Shown here: one piece after another, positions 54,049 to 58,274 of the stretch
How positions within the stretch are numbered: the first letter of the stretch is position 1
Layout of the letters: each line of letters opens with the position of its first letter
DNA from: Petrolisthes cinctipes
Lineage: Eukaryota > Arthropoda > Malacostraca > Decapoda > Porcellanidae
Assembly (NCBI GenBank): GCA_033782935.1
Contig: JAWQEG010003810.1
Coordinates: forward strand, 74,501 to 138,500
Direction of reading: 5' to 3'
DNA: 64,000 nt
Translations under genes and position numbers: made by a program
The notes under the pieces: model-generated
What the model saw: the letters and a program-made list of their open reading frames with translations, nothing else
Told to the model about the DNA's origin: nothing
Database searches by the model: none

Positions 54049-54893
54049 TACTTACAATTCACCTACATAGTGAAATCGTATCAAAATTATATGGACTTTT
54101 TTTTTATAAACACACACACACACACACACACGCACGCACATACTTACAATTCACCTACATACTGAAGTCGTATCAAAATTATATGTATTAATTTCACACA
54201 CACACACACAGACACACACATACATACAATTCACCTACATACTGAAGTCGTATCCAAATTATATGGATTAATTTCACACACACATACACACACAATCTAC
54301 CTATCCTGCACACTGAAACCGTATCCAAAATATAAGGATTGATTACTCACACACACACATGTTCTTTTTGAATGTACCAATGAGGAACTTGTAAGGCTAA
54401 GGGATAGATATATAAAAAGATACTACACACTTAGGCCAGCACACTTCAAGTATGTTGCGTTAATGCAAAGTACTAGTGTAAATATTCTCAAGAATTTGTC
54501 ATTATTTATGAGATTAATTTCAAATATGTTCAGATGAGTTACAAGTGTAAATGGCTTTTTGGCTACCTGTACTGTACAGTACTGTTTTGTTCTTTTTGTT
54601 TTGTTTCTGTTTGTCACTTGGGTATGGACACTGTTGAATGCCTTTTTCCTAGTTTTGTGTTAATATAATCTTATATTGGCTATTGTTATTTGAAATGTTA
54701 TGTCAAACTGATTGATTTTTGTCGGAGCTGTGCTCCATACTTTATATTATAAAGTCTGAGCGAATCAATAAATTCTATTCTATTCTATTCTATTCACACA
54801 CTACACACACACACACACACACATACCTGGAGTAGCAGCGAAAGTAAGGGTGGCAGTAAGAGCAGCACACAGGATTGCTATGAGGGGCCTCAT
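33416..54893 (-). CDS. Pentraxin-LDLa-Cys-loop ligand-gated ion channel, 9 exons, 880 aa
   Basis: A predicted cell-surface pentameric ion channel with an added recognition ectodomain. Joining nine exons at GT-AG junctions gives 2,643 nt with every phase consistent. Order: signal peptide (1 to about 20); pentraxin (about 45-217, C87 and C141 as the disulfide pair, GQDQD at 176-180); lectin-like segment (about 262-446, divergent); LDL-receptor class A (C467-C501, six cysteines, Ca-site NDCTDGGDE); ligand-binding domain (about 515-705) with Cys loop C633-C647; M1 (709-725), M2 (about 740-758), M3 (about 772-790), a polyQ-containing loop, M4 (857-878). The M2 face, ASLP motif and second cysteine pair (C673/C685) resemble Gly/GABA/GluCl-type subunits. 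Binding partner unknown. The nine-exon model is my own assembly; no transcript was available. Confidence 0.88.
34151..34368 (-). CDS. Channel gene exon 8: loop C and M1
   Basis: 218 nt, acceptor CCTTTAG/ATC, donor TAGG/GTAAGAG. C673 and C685 form a second pair as in GlyR and GluCl loop C. FRRKNAYHIWATYLPCILLLG is followed by the exon end within M1; it carries the conserved RR...Y...P of M1. Confidence 0.92.
34390..34665. mobile_element. Palindromic TA-flanked MITE, 276 bp, copy 1
   Basis: Ends CAGTTGCCCAAGGAAAGACG and its complement. The inverted arms are over 100 bp each, with TA at 34388-34389 and 34666-34667. Copy 2 is at 45,423-45,698, also 276 bp. It lies in intron 7 of the channel gene, 22 bp from exon 8. 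Confidence 0.9.
35300..35925 (-). pseudogene. RTE-like LINE fragment
   Basis: Minus-strand RT pieces: RKTYDKLNKECSWEVLQMYGIEGR and SFHNGSVACVRI (35,780-35,890), then a C-terminal piece, GRKVANAMKTLSR...GLHEGVLLVPTLTYDCETLEW (35,337-35,537). Frameshifts and stops throughout. Same family as 38,225-39,400. Confidence 0.75.
35930..36030 (-). repeat. SINE-2-like scrap
   Basis: CAGCTGTTATGGGACCAGC on the minus strand resembles the body of SINE-2 at 49,640-49,976. Old and partial. Confidence 0.4.
36107..36265 (+). mobile_element. TTAA-flanked MITE, AAGGGGAAATTCTTTTGTTGG family
   Basis: Ends AAGGGGAAATTCTTTTGTTGGTG-like and its degenerate complement (...ATCTCCCCTT). A related copy is at 57,178-57,735, split by another MITE. 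Confidence 0.6.
36546..36705 (+). mobile_element. AAGGRGGTARTACA MITE, copy 2
   Basis: Same core as copy 1 (TTGGTACACTGGAGTGCCTTG ... GTTGCTCC). Ends decayed. Intron 7. Confidence 0.6.
36790..36917 (-). CDS. Channel gene exon 7: Cys loop
   Basis: 128 nt, acceptor AATTGCAG/AG, donor TTTCAG/GTGAGA. CRYDLLKYPDDIQTC (633-647) has the exact C-x13-C spacing with the family's D, YP, D and Q positions. Confidence 0.95.
36951..37113 (-). mobile_element. AAGGRGGTARTACA MITE, copy 3
   Basis: Reverse orientation; TTAATTAA abuts the left end. Its left end is 33 bp from the 5' edge of exon 7, so it occupies the branch-point zone of intron 6. Confidence 0.7.
37352..37676 (+). mobile_element. AAGGRGGTARTACA MITE, copy 4, split by a 185-bp repeat
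   Basis: MITE sequence breaks off at CCAGATATAC (about 37,458-37,467) and resumes after a second CCAGATATAC (37,649-37,658). The intervening piece is an inverted copy of 39,460-39,640. Confidence 0.7.
37470..37648 (-). repeat. 185-bp interspersed repeat, copy 1
   Basis: Reverse complement of 39,460-39,640. Direct 10-bp repeats flank it, which look like a target-site duplication. Confidence 0.7.
37705..37813 (-). CDS. Channel gene exon 6: LBD LWSPNV segment
   Basis: 109 nt, acceptor GCTCACAG/CTC, donor GGAG/GTGAGA. LWSPNVQTFN corresponds to the conserved WxPDxxFxN of Cys-loop receptors. Confidence 0.88.
38225..39400 (+). pseudogene. RTE-like LINE fragment, split by a MITE
   Basis: Plus-strand RT pieces: RWTDYFEGLLNF, KASGLDGCAVECLKYGG, WLIVCLDSGKVPIDWASACVV, then after a 260-bp MITE PLYKRKGDKYQC, GEEQGGFRRGKGCVNQIFAVRK and degenerate palm sequence with several stops. 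Typical of the GLDG/YKGKG RTE-like LINEs frequent in crustaceans. Confidence 0.85.
38652..38911. mobile_element. TA-flanked MITE with about 65-bp TIRs, inside the RTE fragment
   Basis: Ends CAGTCACGAGCATAAGTTTC and its complement; TA at 38650-38651 and 38912-38913. Removing it with one TA rejoins the RT frame (ACVV-PLYK). Confidence 0.9.
39460..39640 (+). repeat. 185-bp interspersed repeat, copy 2
   Basis: TGCGGTTGTGCTGTGGAGG to TCCAGCGTGGAGATGAAGG, matching the complement of 37,470-37,648. Confidence 0.75.
39641..40406. other. Intron 5 sequence, nothing recognised
   Basis: AT-rich intronic DNA with no coding or repeat match to the rest of the window. Confidence 0.6.
40411..40625 (+). mobile_element. 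piggyBac-like MITE end (TTAA-CCCTTAAACC), copy 1
   Basis: TTAA at 40407-40410 followed by CCCTTAAACCGAGGGTGATG. It matches 47,891-48,060 for about 200 bp. The right end is not seen; it reaches to about 25 bp from exon 5. Confidence 0.6.
40650..41209 (-). CDS. Channel gene exon 5: LDLa module and start of ligand-binding domain
   Basis: 560 nt. It holds the end of the lectin-like segment (WCLKRW), a full LDL-receptor class A module (C467, 474, 479, 486, 492, 501) with its acidic Ca-binding end, and the first strands of the Cys-loop receptor LBD (VDVNIRTADVDLMN, LRISWEDAR). The donor is ACG/GTCAGT. Confidence 0.9.
41210..41309 (-). other. Channel gene intron 4, 100 nt
   Basis: GTGAGTAT...TGTCACAG. 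It contains no frame-compatible continuation: exon 4 and exon 5 lie in different frames, and removing exactly these 100 nt joins them (codon G/GA, Gly387). The smallest intron of the gene by far. Confidence 0.85.
41310..42122 (-). CDS. Channel gene exon 4: pentraxin C-terminal half and lectin-like segment
   Basis: Acceptor GTCTACAG/GC, donor TTTG/GTGAGTAT; 813 nt. It contains WYPVCVS (C141), then GQDQDEVDGGY and the LTLWDTAL strand that closes pentraxins. The canonical HxCxSW tryptophan is missing. Residues after 250 have SWNATCKF...LAFMGL...FSDLNG...W, weakly like a C-type lectin domain. Several N-glycosylation sequons are present (for example NESG, NITS and NATC). Confidence 0.88.
42123..44528. 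other. Intron 3, left part, no gene supported
   Basis: AT-rich intron with short CA/CCAT-rich repeats near 43,430-43,690 and a small AACCGGATATACCGGTTGG palindrome near 44,290. No conserved coding motif. Confidence 0.6.
44531..44747. mobile_element. TA-flanked MITE, CAACTAGTTGGACACATG family
   Basis: 217 bp with about 45-bp inverted ends and TA at 44529-44530 and 44748-44749. Confidence 0.85.
44847..45264. mobile_element. TA-type MITE split by a second MITE
   Basis: Outer element starting CAGACACGAGCCATAATAAG. Its core matches 63,671-63,815. It is interrupted at 44,940 by a 253-bp element. Confidence 0.65.
44942..45194. mobile_element. TA-flanked MITE, CAGTTGGGGAAYAA family, nested
   Basis: Inverted ends of about 50 bp; TA at 44940-44941 and 45195-45196. 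Inserted in the MITE at 44,847-45,264. Confidence 0.85.
45265..45420. mobile_element. CAGTCACGAGCACTAATAAG family MITE, copy 2
   Basis: Reverse orientation to copy 1; right TA (45421-45422) is shared with the next MITE. Confidence 0.7.
45423..45698. mobile_element. Palindromic TA-flanked MITE, 276 bp, copy 2
   Basis: Same length and arms as 34,390-34,665; TA at 45421-45422 and 45699-45700. Confidence 0.9.
45893..46115 (+). repeat. 22-bp minisatellite (TTAGTCTATAATCCACTTAGG)
   Basis: About ten tandem, slightly diverged copies, some shortened. Confidence 0.95.
46224..46280 (+). repeat. (CT)n microsatellite next to exon 3
   Basis: 57 bp of CT; on the gene's strand it is a GA tract beginning 16 bp after the exon 3 donor. 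Confidence 0.97.
46297..46369 (-). CDS. Channel gene exon 3: pentraxin SYA segment
   Basis: A 73-nt exon with acceptor TTGCAG/GCC and donor ATCT/GTGAGT. It encodes LVSYAIDDNGN, the pentraxin SYAT-like strand between FTLCLWF and VCVS. A (CT)n tract begins 15 bp beyond the donor. Confidence 0.85.
46402..47141 (+). mobile_element. TTAA-flanked non-autonomous piggyBac-like element, 740 bp
   Basis: TTAA at 46398-46401 and 47142-47145. The ends CCCTCAAAGC... and the complement of CCCCTAAACCGTGGGTGATG are poorly conserved inverted repeats. It contains a SINE-2 fragment (46,805-46,990). About 290 bp of its left side recur inverted at 48,060-48,320. Confidence 0.6.
46805..46990 (-). mobile_element. 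SINE-2 fragment (3' half)
   Basis: CACTGGACATAGGCTTTATAAAG and the (CA)n-CGTCACGACTTCCGAACT block match the 3' half of SINE-2. Confidence 0.75.
47146..47513 (+). mobile_element. AAGGRGGTARTACA MITE, copy 5, split by a TA MITE
   Basis: Left end next to TTAA (47142-47145). Interrupted between 47,165 and 47,379 by a TA-flanked MITE. Confidence 0.75.
47167..47377. mobile_element. TA-flanked MITE, CAGTCGGCCYCAGGAATTCG family, nested
   Basis: 211 bp; inverted ends of about 30 bp; TA at 47165-47166 and 47378-47379. Confidence 0.88.
47514..47886. other. Intron 2 sequence, nothing recognised
   Basis: No coding motif and no match to other repeats in the window. Confidence 0.6.
47891..48320 (+). mobile_element. 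piggyBac-like MITE end (TTAA-CCCTTAAAC), copy 2
   Basis: TTAA at 47887-47890 then CCCTTAAACTGCGGGTGAC. The left 170 bp match 40,411-40,620, and the right part is the inverted partner of 46,440-46,690. The right terminus is unclear. Confidence 0.55.
48629..48834 (-). CDS. Channel gene exon 2: N-terminal half of the pentraxin
   Basis: 69 residues ending in the pentraxin FTLCLWFK motif (C87), with donor AAG/GTAAGTAT. Acceptor chosen at ACCTCCCAG/TG; an alternative at CAATAG/AT would add 6 residues. Both fit the phase of exon 1. The open frame continues upstream into RTE-like repeat, which is not part of the gene. Confidence 0.82.
48885..49130 (-). repeat. RTE-derived minisatellite next to exon 2
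   Basis: On the minus strand, about three tandem 75-bp copies encode the RTE C-terminal motif RGRGRPRVRWRDGGERYV. They are joined to LNGEQGFME, another RTE-like piece. A further copy is at 53,610-53,690. It merges in frame with exon 2 but is not channel sequence. Confidence 0.7.
49131..49635. other. Intron 1 sequence, no gene seen
   Basis: Ordinary intronic DNA with a GT-rich tract at 49,415-49,455. Confidence 0.6.
49636..49976 (-). mobile_element. tRNA-derived SINE-2, copy 1
   Basis: On the minus strand it begins GGGGAGGTGGCCGAGTGG (tRNA-like A box) and has a B-box-like GGGAGATCGATCC. A body of about 230 bp and an A-rich tail (T-rich at 49,636-49,670 on the plus strand) follow. Copy 2 is at 56,631-56,966. 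Confidence 0.85.
50210..50832 (+). pseudogene. P-element/THAP9-like transposase, C-terminal remnant
   Basis: The open frame from about 50,254 contains KIVAYIAVFVVYKLMKSLHCEPYI and DRVNLVYPSDDVIDICITSEKLFR. These resemble the YIAGFVVRKL...C..C...L...RGGL..PS.DV pattern near the C-terminus of P-type transposases. After the stop at 50,643, shifted frames continue with AEAYLQVKYAYKAKQITKKL and end in KLIHFSGQ. No catalytic core is present. Family assignment is from motif memory. Confidence 0.55.
50990..51957 (+). pseudogene. CR1-like LINE 3' end
   Basis: ELVQYADDTQFIH (51,005-51,045) then thumb and C-terminal sequence in several frames (NGLMLNVNKTQCIFIGS, VKNLGLHMD, VQRLQNFAAKVAIGG, AWNNLPQFLKDKQTLATFEKELH). 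It ends in ATTCTGATTCAGATTCTGATT; ATTCTG-type repeats are the usual CR1 3' terminus. Frameshifts and stops abound. Confidence 0.8.
52021..53600. mobile_element. Foldback DNA element with about 130-bp inverted arms and five CRE octamers
   Basis: Arms 52,021-52,158 and 53,473-53,600 are near-perfect complements starting GGGCCGCATATTCCGAAACT-like. The interior has no ORF and holds a TA MITE (52,956-53,112). TGACGTCA occurs at 52101, 52143, 53213, 53472 and 53512, with CCAAT/ATTGG boxes beside four of them. No target duplication identified. Confidence 0.8.
52956..53112. mobile_element. CAGTCACGAGCACTAATAAG family MITE, copy 3
   Basis: TA at 52954-52955 and 53113-53114; nested in the foldback element. 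Confidence 0.75.
53719..53872 (+). mobile_element. AAGGRGGTARTACA MITE, copy 6
   Basis: Core CCTGGATTCCTCAAAGTATA ... GCTTGCTCCAGATCTACC matches the family; ends decayed. Confidence 0.65.
53975..54358 (+). repeat. About 90-bp tandem repeat with (CA)n
   Basis: Four to five units of ATCCAAATTATATGGATT, a (CA)n run and ACAATTCACCTACATACTG. Confidence 0.9.
54365..54799 (+). mobile_element. LINE 3' end with (ATTCT)n tail
   Basis: A short coding tail (FECTNEELVRLRDRYIKRYY, like the C-terminus of LINE ORF2) is followed by about 260 bp of 3' UTR and CAATAAATTCTATTCTATTC. 5'-truncated. Confidence 0.65.
54827..54893 (-). CDS. Channel gene exon 1: signal peptide
   Basis: ATG at 54,893. The 22 residues have MR then a hydrophobic core and an AAT-type cleavage region, a textbook signal peptide. 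The donor is CCAG/GTATGTG. It ends in phase 1, matching exon 2. The next coding exon is 6 kb away, so the link rests on phase and on the need for a secretion signal. Confidence 0.72.
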
Positions 54894-54900
54894 TTTCCCA

Positions 54901-55694
54901 ACACCTGTAACACCTGTAGCACAAATTATAAAGCCTGTAACACCCGTAGCACAAATTATAAAGCCTGTAACACCTGTAGCACAAATTGTAAAGCCTGTAA
55001 CACCTGTAGGACAATTTATAAAGCCTGTAACACCCGTAGCACAAATTATAAAGCCTGTAACACCCGTAGCACAAATTGTAAAGCCTGTAACACCCGTAGC
55101 ACAATTTATAAAGCCTGTAACACCTGTAGCACAAATTGTAAAGCCTGTAACACCTTTAGCACAAATTATAAAGCCTGTAACACCCGTAGCACAAATTATA
55201 AAGCCTGTAACACCTGTAGCACAAATTGTAAAGCCTGTAACACCTGTAGCACAAATTGTAAAGCCTGTAACACCTGTAGCACAAATTATAAAGCCTGTAA
55301 CACCCGTAGCACAAATTATAAAGCCTGTAACACCTGTAGCACAAATTGTAAAGCCTGTAACACCTGTAGCACAAATTGCAAAGCCTGTAACACCTGTAGC
55401 ACAAATTGTAAAGCCTGTAACACCTGTAGCACAAATTGTAAAGCCTGTAACACCTGTAGCACAAATTGTAAAGCCTGTAACACCTGTAGCACAAATTGTA
55501 AAGCCTGTAACACCTGTAGCACAAACTATAAAGCCTGTAACACCCGTAGCACAAATTATAAAGCCTGTAACACCTGTAGCACAAATTGTAAAGCCTGTAA
55601 CACCTGTAGCACAAATTGTAAAGCCTGTAACACCTGTAGCACAAATTATAAAGCCTGTAACACCCGTAGCACAAATTATAAAGCCTGTAACACC
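54901..55694 (+). repeat. 30-bp tandem array, about 26 copies, upstream of the channel start codon
   Basis: Unit AAGCCTGTAACACCTGTAGC plus ACAAATTRTA, with few variants (CCTGTAGC/CCCGTAGC, TTGTA/TTATA). The array stops 7 bp before the ATG of the channel gene (minus strand), so it is in the 5' UTR or promoter. 30 is a multiple of 3, so all frames are open; the long ORFs across it are not genes. Confidence 0.97.
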
Positions 55695-55965
55695 GGCACG
55701 CTCAGTTTTTCATTTACACAACTGGTCAACTCTGAACACACACACACACACACACAACTCCTTAATACAAGAGTTAACTGGTACTCTCAGTTATTCATTT
55801 ACACAACTGGTCAACTCTGGACACACACACACACACACAGCTCCTTAGATTAAATGCAAGAGTTAACTGGTGCGCTCAGTTTTTCATTTACACAACTCGT
55901 CAACTCTGGACATACACACACACACACAGCTCCTTAAATTAAATGCAAGAGTTAACCGGTATTCT
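55695..55965 (+). repeat. About 88-bp tandem repeat, three copies
   Basis: CTCAGTTTTTCATTTACACA, ACTGGTCAACTCTG, (AC)n, CTCCTTA, AAGAGTTAACTGG. Lies directly behind the 30-bp array. Confidence 0.92.
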
Positions 55966-56074
55966 CAGCCTTTGTATCGGTTAAACTACATATTCACACT
56001 AAGGATCTGTATCACTTTATCACATGTAATCCTGTATGTAAGTACACATAGAAACTAGCTAGTTCATATGTGTA

Positions 56075-56245
56075 CACTCGCAATCCAAAATATGTATCCA
56101 GGCTTGCTTCGAATAGCCTGATCGAGTGTTAATTAAGTGAGCTCAAGCAATTATGAAACAGGATAAGCGTTGTAATTGGTTCATTAGTATGTCAAATGAT
56201 TCGGAACTTCAACAAGACCTGGATACAAATTTTGGATTGCGAGTG
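56075..56245. mobile_element. TA-flanked MITE, CACTCGCAATCCAAAATWTG family, copy 1
   Basis: 171 bp; inverted ends CACTCGCAATCCAAAATATG / complement; TA at 56073-56074 and 56246-56247. Other copies at 57,263, 57,885 and 63,820. Confidence 0.9.
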
Positions 56246-56599
56246 TACTTTGATACAGGAATACATGTGTTAATGAGATATAGATTCTGAGTATAAATAT
56301 GTAGTCCAATCGATACATCTTTCATATTTACAATTGGTCAGCTCTGGAACACTCTCTACTTTCATCTATCGTTTCCCCTTACTACTATGAATTATGCTCC
56401 TTCAAATATAAAGTAACGTATCTAATTAGGCATCTGGAACTAAATTGGACATGTTTTTTAACCTCTTTCATATATTTTCTTTTATATATGAGGTCAATAA
56501 GCGGGCTCTCGGCCTTTAGTTCTCATTTTTCTCAATAGGAAACAAATCCTATAATGCCTTTGACACTTGTAATTTAATATACAACACCTTTTCTACAAC

Positions 56600-57065
56600 T
56601 CTTGTGGCACTTGCATCGTTTGTATCTCCTGTTTTTTTTTTTTTTTTTTTTTTTATATGTTCCAACACTGGACATAGGCTTCATCAAGCCCGTTACCGTG
56701 GCCCAGGCCAACTGTTACTCACACACACACACGTCACGACTTCCGAACTGGTACCCAGCCACAGAGGGAGGGAAGTGAGGGTAATTCCCAAATACTGCAG
56801 CTGTTATGGTACCAGTGAGGGTGTTTTACGACGTTCGGTGGCCTTATAGTTAGTGCCTAACACTCAAATCGGAAGAGTAAATATTCTCAGGCCTCACCTG
56901 AGAGGATCGATCTCCCATCCTTAAGGATACGAGTCCAGAACACTAACCACTCGGCCACCTCCCCTACAAACAATTCTACAACTCTTGTGGCACTTGTATC
57001 GTTTGTGTCTCCTGTTATACCAGCAACATTTATAACTCTTGTAACACTTGCATCATTCGCACTCT
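56600..57065 (+). repeat. About 42-bp tandem repeat interrupted by SINE-2
   Basis: TCTACAACTCTTGTGGCACTTG plus TATCGTTTGT..TCTCCTGT appears before and after the SINE (56,594-56,628 and 56,968-57,015), and a third diverged copy follows at about 57,030-57,070. Confidence 0.7.
56631..56966 (-). mobile_element. tRNA-derived SINE-2, copy 2
   Basis: Nearly identical to copy 1 at 49,636-49,976, with an A-tail of over 20 bases (T-run at 56,631-56,654). Confidence 0.88.
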
Positions 57066-57177
57066 CCTGTCGCCTTTTTAACAATGGCATCACCTATATA
57101 ACTCTTTCAACATCTCCATCAACAAAACTGAAGAATTTAAAGGAAGTAGTTCGGGCCTGAAGCAGCGCCCAAACCCT

Positions 57178-57735
57178 TAAGGGGATAGATATTCTTTTGT
57201 TGCTGAATTGGAAGGTCTCTGATTCCTCCAAACAATGCTACGAAACAGATCCCTTATTAGTACACTCGCAATCCAAAATATGTATCCAGGCTTGCATCGA
57301 ATAGCCTGATCGAATATTAAGCGAGCTCAATCAAATATGAAACAGTATGTCACTAGTATGTCAAATGACTCGAAACTTCAACAAAACCTGGATACAAATA
57401 TGAAACAGGATAAGCGTTGTAATTGGTTCACTAGTATGTCAAATAAGTCGAAACTTCAACAAGATCTGGATACAAATATGAAACAGGATAAGCGTTGTAA
57501 TTGGTTCACTAGTATGTCAAATGATTCGAAACTTCAACAAGACCTGGATACAAATATGAAACAGGATAAGCGTTGTAATTGACTCACTAGTATGTCAAAT
57601 GATTCGAAACTTGTACAAGACCTGGATACAAATTTTCGATTGCGAGTGTACCATTCAAGGCATCTGTTTTCTGGCATAGTTTGGAGGAACCAGTAGCCTT
57701 TCAATTCACCAACAACAGAACCTACTTTTAAAGTA
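57178..57735 (+). mobile_element. AAGGGGA..TTCTTTTGTTG MITE, split by a TA MITE
   Basis: Left part 57,178-57,260 and right part 57,651-57,735 resemble the two halves of 36,107-36,265. TTAA abuts the left end. Confidence 0.55.
57263..57648. mobile_element. CACTCGCAATCC family MITE with internal 78-bp amplification
   Basis: Same ends as the 171-bp copies (TA at 57261-57262 and 57649-57650) but 386 bp long, because a 78-bp internal unit (AAATATGAAACAGGATAAGC...) is repeated about four times. Confidence 0.88.
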
Positions 57736-57884
57736 TGGTACTGTTTGCATCAAGACTATAGAAATTTCCACTGATCATAAGCCGTAGTCGAGGCATAATT
57801 ATTTACCCCAATGCTGTTTTCTGGAGCATAGCACTCTCTGATATTCACATAATACTGTAATTACTACGCAACATTATACTTGTA

Positions 57885-58039
57885 CATTCGCAATCTAAAA
57901 TTTGTATCCAGGTCTTGTTGAAGTTTCGAATCATTTGACATACTAGTGAACTAATCCTGTTTTATATTTGCTTGAGCTCGCTTAATACTTGATCAGGCTA
58001 TTCGAAGCAAGACTTGATACATATCTTGGATTGCGAGTG
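57885..58039. mobile_element. CACTCGCAATCC family MITE, copy 3 (reverse)
   Basis: TA at 57883-57884 and 58040-58041; 155 bp. Confidence 0.85.
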
Positions 58040-58274
58040 TACATATTATCATAAACATTCACTGTTTTTTTTTTTTTTTTTTTTTTTTTAATTAATTGCG
58101 CTGTAGCGTCAAACAACAGGCAGGCAACAATACATACTGGTAGGCGGGACCCATGAGAATACAATGACTACAACCACACATACACACGCACAAACACACA
58201 TACACCACACAAACACATCACGAAAACATAACAGAATGGAGCACAAGCATACAGACAAATATTTACATTATGAA

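Noticed and set aside
54901..55694. CRISPR-like array
   Set aside because: Repeats are contiguous with no unique spacers, and the context is eukaryotic.
54850..55848. 332-codon plus-strand frame of IVKPVTPVAQ repeats, and minus-strand CYRLYNL repeats
   Set aside because: The 30-bp tandem array is a multiple of three and stop-free in several frames. The real coding use here is exon 1 of the minus-strand gene at 54,827-54,893.
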